Counted from the stretch's first letter, positions 1-8,583 are shown. The stretch: DNA of 35,192 bases from an uncultured Rikenellaceae bacterium (GCA_949287525.1 CASEGL010000011.1:1-35192), one strand, 5' to 3'. The notes: generated by a model from the sequence alone, not told the origin. Numbers and translations: made by a program.

Positions 1-120
1 ATCAACGTATTCGATCCGGCTTCGCCCGGCACGCCGCTGCAGCAGTACGACTATGAGGAGGCCAGTCCGGCCGGCGTCGATTTTGCCTATCGGTTCTCCG
101 ATGCGTTCGTCGCTCTGTAA
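1..120 (+). CDS. C-terminal end of an unidentified protein (5' partial)
   Basis: An open frame enters from the left edge and ends at TAA (118-120), giving the last 39 residues of a protein. The end is rich in Asp, Tyr and Phe (…DFAYRFSDAFVAL). I do not recognise a family from so short a piece. The next gene starts 20 bases later on the same strand, so this is probably the upstream member of the corrinoid-uptake operon, where secreted or surface proteins are expected. That placement is inference. Confidence 0.6.
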   Translation: MNVFDPASPGTPLQQYDYEEASPAGVDFAYRFSDAFVAL

Positions 121-140
121 CCGCAACCGTCCGTCCGGCG

Positions 141-2234
141 ATGCGTAACACGAACAGCTCTCTCCGTTCAGGGAAGGGAAGCTGCCCGCAAGGGGCGGCT
201 TCCCGTTTCCGTTATCGGCGGTGGGGCATCGCCGTGCTGGCCGTACTGCTGTGCGGCGGTGCGGCGGAGGCCCGGCAGCCGGCCGACTCGGCACGTTCGT
301 CGGTGGACGGCGAGCGGCGCATCGAGGAGATCGTCGTGACGGCTCCGCGCAAGAACGAGGTGATTCCGTCCCAGACGCTCGAAGGCCGAACGCTGCGGCA
401 ACTGAACAGCTACAGCGTAGCCGACGCGATCCGCTATTTCTCCGGCGCCCAGCTCAAGGACTACGGGGGCATCGGCGGACTGAAGACGGTCAATATCCGC
501 AGCATGGGCAGCCAGCATGTGGGCGTTTTCTTCGACGGCGTGCAGATCGGCAACGCCCAGAACGGGGTGGTCGATCTGGGGCGTTTCTCGCTCGACAACA
601 TGGAGACCGTCTCGATCTACAACGGGCAGAAGAGCGCCATCTTCCAACCAGCCAAGGATTTTGCCTCGGCCAGTGCCGTCTATTTCGAGACCCGCCGGCC
701 GGTATTCGATTCGCTGAAGCGCAACAACCTGAAGTTCACCCTCAAGGGTGGTTCGTTCAAGACGATCGATCCCTCCGTGCTGTGGGAACACCGTTTCGGC
801 GAGCGGGTGCGCGGATCCTTCAATGCGGAGTATCTCTACACCTCGGGCGAGTACAAGTTCCGCTACGCCAAGGTGGACGGTTATGACACGACCGAGGTGC
901 GCAAAAACGGCGACGTGCGCTTTTTCCGCGCCGAGGCGGCGCTGTTCGGCGACCTCCGCGACGGTGACTGGCGGGCGAAAGCCTATTTCTATGACTCGCA
1001 GCGGGGCTATCCCGGCGCCGTCGTGCGCGAGGAACCCGGCCGCTTCCGCCATCAGGACCGTCAGTGGGACACGAACTTCTTCCTGCAGGGCGCCCTGCGT
1101 AAGAAGCTGGCGCCGTTCTACGCCCTCAAGGTGACGGGCAAATACGCCTACGACTTTCTCCACTACGTTTCGGATCCCCGGCTGGATGTGACGACCATGT
1201 ATGTAGACAACCGCTACCGGCAGCAGGAGGCCTACCTTTCGGCGGCCAATCTCTTTGCCATCACGCCGTGGTGGAGTGCCAATGTGGCGCTGGACGCCCA
1301 GTTCAACACGCTGGATGCCGATCTGGTCGATTTCGTCTACCCGCAGCGGTGGACCGTGCTGGCGGCCGCCGCCACCTCTGTCCGGCTGCGGTGCGTATCG
1401 CTGCAGGGCAGCCTGCTCTACACCCACGTGACCGACATCGTGCGGCGCAGGGGCGAGGCGGCCGAGGACAGGAACAGGCTGACGCCGACCCTCGTGGCCT
1501 CCTGCCGGCCGCTGCCGGGGCAGGACTGGCAGATCAGGGCCTTCTACAAGCGCATCTTCCGGATGCCTACGTTCAACGACCTGTACTACACCTTCATCGG
1601 CAACATCCACCTCGAACCGGAGTATACCACGCAGTACGATCTGGGCATGACCTACGGCAGGGAGTGGCCGGCCGGCGGCGGCGTGCTGGCGCTCGACGCA
1701 CAGGCGGATGTCTACTACAATCAGGTGGACAACAAGATCGTGGCCATGCCCACCTCCAACCAGTTCCGGTGGACGATGCTCAACCTCGGCTATGTGGAGA
1801 TCAAGGGAGTGGACGTGTCGCTTGAGGGAGGCTGGCAGCGCGGCCGGCTCTCCGTAAATGCCCGGCTGTCCTACACCTACCAGCAGGCGCAGGATCTGAC
1901 CGATCCGACCAGCCCGTTCTATGGCGACCAGATTCCCTACATCCCGTGGAACAGCGGCTCGGCCATCGTGAGTGTCGGCTACGGCGGCTGGCATTTCAAT
2001 TACAGTTTCATCTATACCGGCGAACGCTACGAGCAGGCGGCCAACACGGCCGAGAACTACGCCCAGCCGTGGTACACGAGCGACGTGGTCATTGCCCGCG
2101 ACATTGCGCTGCGCAACCTGTCGCTGCGGGTGGCGCTGGAGGTGAACAACCTCTTCAACCAGCAATACGAGGTCGTGCAGTGTTATCCCATGCCGGGAAC
2201 CAATTTCAAAATCATTCTGAGCCTTACGCTATGA
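141..2234 (+). CDS. btuB: TonB-dependent outer-membrane receptor, BtuB-like (probable corrinoid transporter)
   Basis: A 697-residue TonB-dependent receptor. The N-terminus is basic and unusually long before the hydrophobic signal core (about residues 29-42); no other ATG lies between 141 and that core, so this start is kept. A TonB-box-like stretch (IEEIVVTAPR, 61-70) precedes the plug domain (about 75-190), which has the usual NIRSMGSQHVGVFFDG motif. The remainder is beta-barrel with alternating aromatic strands, ending in NFKIILSLTL. TonB/ExbBD-driven import across the outer membrane is known for the family. The corrinoid substrate is inferred from the neighbours: a YncE-like propeller lipoprotein and a PKD lipoprotein, the known Bacteroides BtuB-BtuG-BtuH arrangement, plus a cobalamin adenosyltransferase 6 kb away. 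Its stop overlaps the next start (ATGA, 2231-2234), suggesting translational coupling. No B12 riboswitch lies in the window; it would be upstream of position 1. Confidence 0.85.
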   Translation: MRNTNSSLRSGKGSCPQGAASRFRYRRWGIAVLAVLLCGGAAEARQPADSARSSVDGERRIEEIVVTAPRKNEVIPSQTLEGRTLRQLNSYSVADAIRYFSGAQLKDYGGIGGLKTVNIRSMGSQHVGVFFDGVQIGNAQNGVVDLGRFSLDNMETVSIYNGQKSAIFQPAKDFASASAVYFETRRPVFDSLKRNNLKFTLKGGSFKTIDPSVLWEHRFGERVRGSFNAEYLYTSGEYKFRYAKVDGYDTTEVRKNGDVRFFRAEAALFGDLRDGDWRAKAYFYDSQRGYPGAVVREEPGRFRHQDRQWDTNFFLQGALRKKLAPFYALKVTGKYAYDFLHYVSDPRLDVTTMYVDNRYRQQEAYLSAANLFAITPWWSANVALDAQFNTLDADLVDFVYPQRWTVLAAAATSVRLRCVSLQGSLLYTHVTDIVRRRGEAAEDRNRLTPTLVASCRPLPGQDWQIRAFYKRIFRMPTFNDLYYTFIGNIHLEPEYTTQYDLGMTYGREWPAGGGVLALDAQADVYYNQVDNKIVAMPTSNQFRWTMLNLGYVEIKGVDVSLEGGWQRGRLSVNARLSYTYQQAQDLTDPTSPFYGDQIPYIPWNSGSAIVSVGYGGWHFNYSFIYTGERYEQAANTAENYAQPWYTSDVVIARDIALRNLSLRVALEVNNLFNQQYEVVQCYPMPGTNFKIILSLTL

Positions 2235-3406
2235 ACAGAACCGTACGTTATTTGCTGATCGCCTGCCTGACGGCGCTGCCTTTTGCGGCGTGCCGCAAGG
2301 GGGAGTGGGTGCTGCCCTCGACCCAGATTCCCGTCGCGCCGCCGACCCATCTCGAAGGCCCCGTCAAGGGATTCTTCCTGCTCAACGAGGGCAACATGGG
2401 CAGCAACAAGGCGACCCTCGACTATTACGACTACGAAACGGGCATCTATTCGCGCAATATCTTCGCGGAACGCAACCCCGACGTCCAGCACGAGCTGGGC
2501 GATGTGGGCAATGACATCCAGATCTACGGCGACAAGCTCTACGCCGTCATCAACTGCAGCCATTTCGTGGAGGTGATGAACGTGGCGACGGGACGCCATA
2601 TCGCCGCCGTGTCGATACCCAACTGCCGCTATATCGTCTTCAAGGACGGCTATGCGTATGTCTCCTCCTATGCGGGACCGGTGCAGATCGACCCCAATGC
2701 CCGGCTGGGCTATGTGGCCAAGGTCGATACGACTACGCTGCAGGTGGTCGATACCTGCGTGGTGGGCTACCAGCCCGAAGAGATGGCGATCGTCGGCGAC
2801 AAGCTCTATGTGGCCAATTCGGGCGGCTACCGCGTACCCGACTACGACCGCACCGTGTCGGTGGTCGATCTGAACACCTTCAAGGAGACCAAAAAGATCG
2901 ACGTGGCCGTCAATCTGCACCGGCTCGAACTCGACCGGTACGGCAACATCTGGGTCTCCTCGCGCGGCGACTACTACGACACCCCCTCCAAAACCTACGT
3001 GATCGACAGCCGCACGGACAAGGTGACCGACGTGCTGCACCTGCTGCCCAATTCCAACATGACCCTCGCCGGCGACTCGCTCTATTTGTACAGCACGGAG
3101 TGGAGCTGGTACACAGAGTCGTTCGACACGTCGTATGCCATTGTGGACACCCGCACGAAGACGGTCGTCACGCGCAACTTCATTACCGACGGCACGGAGG
3201 CGGAAATTGCCGTCCCCTACGGCATTGCCGTCAATCCCGATACGGGCGAATTTTTCGTGACCGACGCCAGAGATTATGTCACGCCCGGCCGGCTTCACTG
3301 CTACGACCGCAGCGGCGTACGCAAGTGGTCGGTCACGACGGGCGACATTCCCGCCCATATCGTTTTCACAGACACCAAACTGATCCCGCTCGACGAGCTG
3401 GAATAA
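2231..3406 (+). CDS. btuG: Surface beta-propeller lipoprotein, BtuG-like corrinoid-binding partner
   Basis: A 391-residue lipoprotein. The start at 2231 overlaps the receptor stop by four bases and places a lipobox (FAAC, Cys21) directly after a short signal peptide, which supports it over the longer open frame. The mature part consists of repeated YncE/NHL-like blades: phrases such as DKLYAVIN, DGYAYVSS, DKLYVANS and GNIWVSS recur, as expected for a seven-bladed propeller (DUF5074/YncE-like). In Bacteroides, BtuG proteins of this type sit on the cell surface, bind cobalamin very tightly and cap the BtuB barrel. Direct overlap with a TonB receptor gene supports the same role. Substrate is inferred from context, because many YncE-like propellers exist. 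Confidence 0.75.
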   Translation: MNRTVRYLLIACLTALPFAACRKGEWVLPSTQIPVAPPTHLEGPVKGFFLLNEGNMGSNKATLDYYDYETGIYSRNIFAERNPDVQHELGDVGNDIQIYGDKLYAVINCSHFVEVMNVATGRHIAAVSIPNCRYIVFKDGYAYVSSYAGPVQIDPNARLGYVAKVDTTTLQVVDTCVVGYQPEEMAIVGDKLYVANSGGYRVPDYDRTVSVVDLNTFKETKKIDVAVNLHRLELDRYGNIWVSSRGDYYDTPSKTYVIDSRTDKVTDVLHLLPNSNMTLAGDSLYLYSTEWSWYTESFDTSYAIVDTRTKTVVTRNFITDGTEAEIAVPYGIAVNPDTGEFFVTDARDYVTPGRLHCYDRSGVRKWSVTTGDIPAHIVFTDTKLIPLDELE

Positions 3407-3419
3407 AACCATCCCCATC

Positions 3420-5156
3420 ATGAGAACAGGAATAAAACTGCTGCTGGAGCTGACAGCCGTCATCGCGCTGATCTCCTGCACGAAAATCGAAGGACGGCAG
3501 TCATCCGAACCGCCGGTCATCTCGCTGGAGCAGGAGGAACCCATCTTCCGCACCAAGGTCAATGAACCGCTGACCATCACGCCGGTCGTGGAGCATGCGG
3601 GCGAAAGTGCCGTCTATCGCTGGACGATCGACGGCGAGGTAGTGGGCGAGGAGCCGTCGTTTACCTATGTCGGCGTGGAGGCCGGATCGGTCTATCTGGT
3701 CTTCGAGGTCATCACCGACCACGGCCAGGCACAGCTGGAACTCCGGATCGACGTGGCGCCGTTGAAGTTCCCGACCATTACCCTCGTCGTGCCGCCGCAG
3801 GGCTTTTCCCTGCTGCAGGGCGAGGAACTGACGCTGGAGCCGGTCGTGAACAATGCCGAAGGTTCCGTCTTTTCGTGGACGGTGAACGGAGCCGAGGTCT
3901 CTGCGGAGCGCTGCTACACCTTCTCCGGCGAGGCGGTCGGGGAGTATGACGTGACCTTTGCGGCTTCCAACGAGGACGGCACGGATTCGATCACCTTCAC
4001 GGTGAGGGTCTGCACGGCGCAGCAGATGGCCTTCGCCTGGCATTTCGAGCAGACGGCCTACAACGTGGCGCTCGGACGCACGGTTTTCATCCGGCCCTAT
4101 GCCGTCGAAAATGAGTTCGACGCCGTCTACACCTACACGGTGGACGGCCGTCCGGCCGAAGCGCCCGTCGTCGATACGCGGTACGCGGGCGGCGATCCGG
4201 CCTTTGTCTTTGCCTATACGCCCGCCGAACAGGGCGAGCATACCGTGGAGGTGACCATGACCAACTCCTACACCACGCGCGCCCAGGCGTTTGCCGTGAA
4301 CTGCTGCCCGCCGGAAGGCACCTACCGCCGGTCGGCGTCCGGTGAAGCCGGCTGGAACAAGGTGTATGCCTTCACGGCGGCGCCGGGTCAGTTCGTCAAT
4401 GAGGGCTATACCGCTGTGACCATGGAGGAGGCCTGTGCCTATGCCGACGGGCGCATGGCCGGACAGTCCTATGTGTCGCTGGGCGGATTCGGCGGCTGCA
4501 TTGTCGTGGGTTTCGACCACAGCATCGAGAACGATGGCGGCTACAACCTGCGCATCGAGGGCAACTCGTTCACGAACTCCTCCGAGCCGGGCATCGTGTG
4601 GGTCATGCAGGACGAAAACGGCAACGGTCTGCCGGACGACACCTGGTATGAACTGAAGGGGAGCGAATGGGGCGGTGCGGAGACGCGCTGCGACTATGCT
4701 GTGACCTACTACCGCCCGCAGGCTCCCGGACAGGCCGTTTCGTGGAGCGACAACGAAGGCAACACGGGGCAGATCGACTACCTGGCCTCGTTCCACCGTC
4801 AGGATTATTACTATCCGGCATGGATCGAAGCCGACTCCTACACGCTGGTGGGGCGCAAGCTCAAGCCGCGCACCGAAATGGTGTCGGCCAACTATTGGAA
4901 AAACCAGGACTACGAATGGGGGTATGCCGACAACTTCAGCACGACGGACCGGTTGAGCGATGACAGTAACCAAGACGCCGGCGTCAATGCCAACCATTTC
5001 AAGATCGACAATGCCGTAACCTACGACGGACGTCCGGCCGATCTCCGGTATATCGACTTTGTGAAGGTGCAGACCGGCGTGAACGCCAAGGCCGGCTGGC
5101 TGGGCGAGGTATCGACGGAGGTGTTCGGCATCTATGACTACAATCTGTTGAAATAG
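3420..5156 (+). CDS. PKD-domain surface lipoprotein, BtuH-like
   Basis: A 578-residue lipoprotein with a signal peptide and lipobox (LISC, Cys20). Residues about 35-205 form two PKD/Ig-like modules (repeated 'YRWTIDGEVVGEEPSFTY' and 'FSWTVNGAEV' patterns), followed by a third module to about 295. The C-terminal about 280 residues form a separate domain with an acidic loop, DENGNGLPDD near residue 398, resembling a calcium-binding loop, then many aromatic residues. This architecture matches the PKD 'cell surface protein' found beside BtuB/BtuG in Bacteroidales, some of which bind B12 (BtuH). The gene follows btuG by 13 bases and ends the operon. Corrinoid binding is inferred from position and general resemblance, not from recognised ligand residues. 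Confidence 0.7.
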   Translation: MRTGIKLLLELTAVIALISCTKIEGRQSSEPPVISLEQEEPIFRTKVNEPLTITPVVEHAGESAVYRWTIDGEVVGEEPSFTYVGVEAGSVYLVFEVITDHGQAQLELRIDVAPLKFPTITLVVPPQGFSLLQGEELTLEPVVNNAEGSVFSWTVNGAEVSAERCYTFSGEAVGEYDVTFAASNEDGTDSITFTVRVCTAQQMAFAWHFEQTAYNVALGRTVFIRPYAVENEFDAVYTYTVDGRPAEAPVVDTRYAGGDPAFVFAYTPAEQGEHTVEVTMTNSYTTRAQAFAVNCCPPEGTYRRSASGEAGWNKVYAFTAAPGQFVNEGYTAVTMEEACAYADGRMAGQSYVSLGGFGGCIVVGFDHSIENDGGYNLRIEGNSFTNSSEPGIVWVMQDENGNGLPDDTWYELKGSEWGGAETRCDYAVTYYRPQAPGQAVSWSDNEGNTGQIDYLASFHRQDYYYPAWIEADSYTLVGRKLKPRTEMVSANYWKNQDYEWGYADNFSTTDRLSDDSNQDAGVNANHFKIDNAVTYDGRPADLRYIDFVKVQTGVNAKAGWLGEVSTEVFGIYDYNLLK

Positions 5157-5165
5157 CCCGTCACG

Positions 5166-5215
5166 GGACACGGCGCGTGTCCGGCTCGTGCGGCGTATCC
5201 GGCGGCGATGCCGCC
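5166..5215 (+). other. Two stem-loops after the btu operon
   Basis: Inverted repeats GGACACG/CGTGTCC (5166-5172 with 5176-5182, 3-base loop) and GGCGGC/GCCGCC (5201-5206 with 5210-5215) lie just after the BtuH-like gene. Neither has a T tract, so a terminator or RNA 3'-end stabiliser is possible but not shown. Confidence 0.35.
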
Positions 5216-5285
5216 GCAGGCCTTCGGAAGGGGGGCTGCGGAGGGCGTCGCCGCCGGCGCATGTACGGAAATGCGGTAAAATCCC

Positions 5286-5293
5286 TATTTTTG
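5286..5293 (+). promoter_or_regulatory. Bacteroidota -7 promoter box (TATTTTTG)
   Basis: TATTTTTG matches the TAnnTTTG -7 consensus and lies about 60 bases before the start of the barrel gene at 5354. No clear -33 TTTG is seen at the expected spacing. Confidence 0.45.
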
Positions 5294-5353
5294 CCGTGCG
5301 GAATGCAGAACCGATGCCTGTGACATGCAGGCGGTTACACGTAAAGTCACCAA

Positions 5354-6019
5354 ATGATGCGACAAACAGTGAGAAAAGCGATACTTGCGGCGGTCGTCTG
5401 GATCGCCGCGGCAACGGGAACGGAACTGTTCGGACAGGCACACGTCTCATGGGGCGTGCGGGGCGAAGCCAACCTGTCGGGATTCATCGTGCAGGGATCG
5501 GATGTGGTTACCAGCTGCATGCGGCCGGGGGCTACGCTGGGCGGCTTCGTGCGGTTCGACCTGCCCAGGAACTTCTTTCTGCAGGGCGAACTGCTGTTCC
5601 ATTACAAACAGTCCCAACTGGATGTGTTCCACGTATCGAGCCACTACCAGTACGGCGGCGAGGAGATCTCGTTCTACGCCGGATACCAGTGGCAGACGGC
5701 TTCGGTGAAATGGTTCGCGGGGATCGGCATGGTGGGCGAGTTCGGCTATTGCGCCTGGCTGACCAACCGGTTCATGCGCATCGATCTGTATGAGAAGAAA
5801 GGCCCGTCGGCATTGTCGGCCATGAAAAGCCACAACTCGGCCGTGGGAGCGATGCTCGGCGTGGAGTTCCCCTGCGGCGTGCAGCTGCAGGTGGGCTATC
5901 GGGTAGCCGTCGTGAATATTCTGGACGCCAACCGCACGCTGCTGACGCTGCTGCCCCATTCGGTCAGTCTGGGCGTCGGATACCGGTTCGGCGCCAAACA
6001 TCGCGCGGCGGCACACTAA
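5354..6019 (+). CDS. Outer-membrane beta-barrel protein, porin-like (PorT/OMP_b-brl type)
   Basis: A 221-residue protein with a signal peptide (hydrophobic core about 10-22, likely cleavage after GQA near residue 29). The rest is short amphipathic strands with paired glycines and aromatics (GVRGEANLSGF, EISFYAGYQW, VQLQVGYRVAV, VSLGVGYRFGA), as expected of a small eight-stranded barrel. It starts with two ATGs in a row (5354 and 5357); either could serve. It has its own promoter box and lies 21 bases before the next barrel gene, so the two are probably co-transcribed. Function is unknown. The position between the B12 transporter genes and the adenosyltransferase block makes a role in corrinoid handling possible but unproven. 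Confidence 0.7.
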   Translation: MMRQTVRKAILAAVVWIAAATGTELFGQAHVSWGVRGEANLSGFIVQGSDVVTSCMRPGATLGGFVRFDLPRNFFLQGELLFHYKQSQLDVFHVSSHYQYGGEEISFYAGYQWQTASVKWFAGIGMVGEFGYCAWLTNRFMRIDLYEKKGPSALSAMKSHNSAVGAMLGVEFPCGVQLQVGYRVAVVNILDANRTLLTLLPHSVSLGVGYRFGAKHRAAAH

Positions 6020-6028
6020 GATAACAAC

Positions 6029-6037
6029 GGAGGGGAG
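6029..6037 (+). promoter_or_regulatory. Purine-rich ribosome binding site
   Basis: GGAGGGGAG lies 3 bases before the ATG at 6041. It is a strong Shine-Dalgarno-like match, uncommon in this window, though rather close to the start codon. It supports the 6041 start. Confidence 0.4.
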
Positions 6038-6040
6038 CGG

Positions 6041-7234
6041 ATGTATCGGATTGTCGGACTGTGGCTGTTGTGTCTGATCGGCACGGTTCTTCCTGAACGG
6101 AGTGCGGCCGCATGCGGCATAACCGGCCACCGGCTCGCCCTGCGTCAGGATACGCTGTCCGTGTCGGCCGATTCCGTCAAACGTCCGCAAAAGGAGAACT
6201 ACTGGCGGCGGCTGCTCTACGGTCATGAGGACCGCTCGTTCGAGAAGAAACTCGACGTCAGCTTTGCGGTGGCTCCTTCCTATGCGTGGGAGACGGGACT
6301 CGGACTGGGCGGCATGGCAACGGGACTGTACCGACTCGACCGCACCGATTCGCTCATGCCGCCGTCCGATGTGATGCTGTCGGGCAGCGTGACGCTCCGG
6401 GGCGCCTACCTGCTGAACGCCGAAGGCAATACCTACTTTAAGGGGCGCCGTTCCCGACTGGCATGGCGCGTGGGGCTGCAGAACAAACCGCTCGACTTCT
6501 GGGGTATCGACCGGCAGGCATGTGCCGTCAATCCGGCCATTGCCTATACGCGCCGCCAGGTAGCCACCTCGCTTCACTATCGGTATGCGTGGCAGAAACA
6601 TTTGTTCGTAGGCGCACGTTTCGAGCTGTTGTATGCCCATGCGGTGCAGATCGACGATCCGGCCTACCTGCAGGGGCAGCGCGCCTCCTATCTGGAATCC
6701 GGATTGGGCGTCTCGCTGGAGTACGATTCGCGCGACTTCATTCCCAATCCCCGACGGGGCATCTACCTGTCGGCCGTGCAGACGATATGGCCGGCCGGAC
6801 TGGGCAACTACGGCCGCACGCTGTGGCGGACGACGCTGACGGCCGACTACTATCAGCCCGTCTGGCGCGGCGGTCTGCTGGCGTTCGACCTCTACGGACG
6901 GTTCGGATCGGACAACCTGCCGTGGCCGATGCGCGAACAGCTGGGCGGCCGGTGGCGCATGCGCGGTTATTACGAGGGACGCTATACCGACAATCACATC
7001 GTGGCGGCGCAGGTCGAGCTGCGCCAGAGCATCACGCGGCGGCTCGGTTTTGTCGTCTGGTATGGCGGGGGTACGGTGTTTTCCGATTTCGGCTCCCTGC
7101 GGTGGGAGGATCTGCTGCCCAGTTACGGAATCGGCATCCGCTTTGAATTCAAGCACAACATCAACCTGCGCGTCGACTATGGCTTCGGCCGGCAGTCGGG
7201 CGGCGTGATCTTCAGCATGGGCGAGGCTTTCTGA
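6041..7234 (+). CDS. Omp85-superfamily barrel protein without POTRA domains
   Basis: A 397-residue outer-membrane protein resembling the C-terminal barrel of BamA/TamA (bacterial surface antigen, D15). Residues 1-23 form a signal peptide. The barrel carries the family motif DSRDFIPNPRRGIYLS (about 228-243, compare DTRDNPFNPTRG) and an L6-type motif RMRGYYEGRY near residue 307, where Omp85 proteins have (V/I)RG(F/Y). It ends in Phe after a last strand (GGVIFSMGEAF), the usual barrel-insertion signal. POTRA domains are absent, with only about 60 residues between signal peptide and barrel. Full BamA is about twice as long, so this is an accessory Omp85-like protein rather than the essential assembly factor. 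It converges on the next gene with five bases between the stops. Confidence 0.75.
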   Translation: MYRIVGLWLLCLIGTVLPERSAAACGITGHRLALRQDTLSVSADSVKRPQKENYWRRLLYGHEDRSFEKKLDVSFAVAPSYAWETGLGLGGMATGLYRLDRTDSLMPPSDVMLSGSVTLRGAYLLNAEGNTYFKGRRSRLAWRVGLQNKPLDFWGIDRQACAVNPAIAYTRRQVATSLHYRYAWQKHLFVGARFELLYAHAVQIDDPAYLQGQRASYLESGLGVSLEYDSRDFIPNPRRGIYLSAVQTIWPAGLGNYGRTLWRTTLTADYYQPVWRGGLLAFDLYGRFGSDNLPWPMREQLGGRWRMRGYYEGRYTDNHIVAAQVELRQSITRRLGFVVWYGGGTVFSDFGSLRWEDLLPSYGIGIRFEFKHNINLRVDYGFGRQSGGVIFSMGEAF

Positions 7235-7239
7235 GCCAG

Positions 7240-7950
7240 CTACTCGGTGCGGATGTCGGCAAACCAGTAGGAGAACGTCTGCCGCGAGCCATCCTCCATG
7301 CCCACCTCGTGCGAGAACAGAAACGGCTCGCCCAGTGCAAAGGGAACCGGCCGGCTGAAAAGCGGCCCGCCGTAGCAGAGGGTGTGGTACTCGCCGTTTT
7401 CGCCGCACGGATCCACCCCTTCGGGCAGCCCGTCGATCAACCTGCGGTCGATGCGGCGGCCGATGTACTCCCTGCCCAGTTTCTCGGCCCACGTGGTGAC
7501 GATGACCGTGTCGAGGCCCGACCCCAGAAAGCGCTCCACCACCTCTTCCGGACGGTATCCCCACAGCGGCTCCACTACCGTCATGCCGTACGGAGCCAGC
7601 TGCTGCTCCCGATACCGGCGCACGTCGTGCAGGAAAATGTCACCGAAAATGAAATGGGTTACCCCTTCGGCACGGAACCGTTCGACGGCGCGCCGCATGG
7701 CGGCATCGTAGTCGGCCATGTCGCCGGCCGGCGTCAGATCGACCACATGAAGCGGAATGCCGATGCTGTCGGCCTGTGCTTGCAGGATCGGTTCCGGAAT
7801 GGCATGCATGGTCGAACGGCGGCTGTCCCGATTGACGGTGGTCAGCAGCGCGACGACGTCAAAGACTCCCGAACGGAGCGTTTCGAGCAGCGCCAGGGCG
7901 GAATCTTTGCCGCCGCTCCAGTTAAAGACGGCTTTCGGACGGGTTACCAT
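7240..7950 (-). CDS. Dph6-like ATP pyrophosphatase (diphthine-ammonia ligase family)
   Basis: A 236-residue protein of the adenine-nucleotide alpha-hydrolase (PP-loop) fold. The start at 7950 (MVTRPKAVFNWSGG…) is chosen because the PP-loop SGGKDS (residues 12-17) sits near the N-terminus, as in the family; the longer open frame runs back into the upstream gene. A second family motif, DPCGENGEYHT, lies near residue 195. Eukaryotic and archaeal Dph6 uses ATP and ammonium to convert the carboxylate of diphthine to an amide. Bacteria lack diphthamide, so the bacterial substrate must differ. The gene overlaps the DUF2284 gene by seven bases and lies in a corrinoid gene region, which makes amidation of a corrinoid or related carboxylate an attractive but untested idea. 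Confidence 0.85.
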   Translation of the reverse strand: MVTRPKAVFNWSGGKDSALALLETLRSGVFDVVALLTTVNRDSRRSTMHAIPEPILQAQADSIGIPLHVVDLTPAGDMADYDAAMRRAVERFRAEGVTHFIFGDIFLHDVRRYREQQLAPYGMTVVEPLWGYRPEEVVERFLGSGLDTVIVTTWAEKLGREYIGRRIDRRLIDGLPEGVDPCGENGEYHTLCYGGPLFSRPVPFALGEPFLFSHEVGMEDGSRQTFSYWFADIRTE

Positions 7951-8534
7951 AGCGGGGCGGTGTCGGATTCGTCGGGCGTGAAGAGGGCGCTGATGTAGGT
8001 AAAATAGGCGGGCAGGATCAGATCCCTGCTCCATTGAATCTCCAGTCCGAGCAGCTCCGAGGCGGTGCGGACCACATCAAACCCCCACGCCTCAAGTGAC
8101 GGCCGCGCGCGGTCGGGCGTCCGGCAGGGTTGTCCTGCGGCACGCGTGCAGGCTTCCGGATGGCACAACTGGCAGCTGCCCGCAAAAAAGGCTCGGCTCC
8201 CCGCATGGCGGCTCTCCGCCTCAAGCAGCCGGGCATCCAGCGTCCGGCGCACTTCGCGCATGATGCGGTAGGAAATGTCGAACTGCTCGGCAGGCGAGGT
8301 GGGGATGTGCCGCACGGTTTCGGTCAGCCGGACGGTGGTTCCCACAAGGTGTACGCTGCGGCAGCCGGAGAGCCGGCTGACCACCGGATCCTCCTCGAAG
8401 GGAGGACAGCCCCAGACGGTGCCGAACCGGTTGCAGTTCCGGCAGTAGCTGCCGACCCGGTCGGCATCCCTGAAGCGGGCGATATAGTCTTCAGCCCCGC
8501 ATGCGGCAAAGGTATGTGTTATGTCTCGGATCAT
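7944..8534 (-). CDS. DUF2284 Cys-rich putative metal-binding protein
   Basis: A 196-residue protein with ordered Cys motifs: CRNCNRFGTVWGCPPF (residues 31-46), then SCQLCHPEACTRA followed by PCRTPDRARPSLEAWGFDV. These are the hallmarks of DUF2284, proteins thought to bind a metal or Fe-S cluster. No reaction is known. The ATG at 8534 is chosen over the longer open frame because it starts the conserved region and lies just downstream of a promoter box on the same strand. It is the first gene of a two-gene unit and overlaps the Dph6-like gene by seven bases, so the two products probably work together. Cobalamin association is inferred from the divergent adenosyltransferase gene. Confidence 0.8.
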   Translation of the reverse strand: MIRDITHTFAACGAEDYIARFRDADRVGSYCRNCNRFGTVWGCPPFEEDPVVSRLSGCRSVHLVGTTVRLTETVRHIPTSPAEQFDISYRIMREVRRTLDARLLEAESRHAGSRAFFAGSCQLCHPEACTRAAGQPCRTPDRARPSLEAWGFDVVRTASELLGLEIQWSRDLILPAYFTYISALFTPDESDTAPLW

Positions 8535-8545
8535 AATTCTGCGAA

Positions 8546-8553
8546 CAAAGATA
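8546..8553 (-). promoter_or_regulatory. -7 promoter box for the DUF2284/Dph6-like pair
   Basis: On the minus strand this reads TATCTTTG, a TAnnTTTG match, and ends 11 bases before the ATG at 8534, implying a very short leader. It lies back to back with the cobO box at 8576-8583. Confidence 0.5.
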
Positions 8554-8575
8554 CGAACAAACGACGGCAATGGGC

Positions 8576-8583
8576 TATCTTTG
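8576..8583 (+). promoter_or_regulatory. -7 promoter box for the adenosyltransferase gene
   Basis: TATCTTTG matches TAnnTTTG and lies 32 bases before the cobO ATG at 8616. The expected -33 position falls on the opposing promoter's -7 box. Confidence 0.5.

Noticed and set aside
1..140. B12 riboswitch before the TonB receptor
   Set aside because: Only 20 bases separate the upstream stop from the receptor start, and the sequence before that is coding. No room exists for the aptamer.
6041..7234. Assignment as BamA itself
   Set aside because: It lacks all POTRA domains and is about half the length of BamA.
7240..7950. Diphthamide biosynthesis as the role of the Dph6-like protein
   Set aside because: Diphthamide is made on archaeal and eukaryotic EF2 only; bacterial EF-G lacks it.
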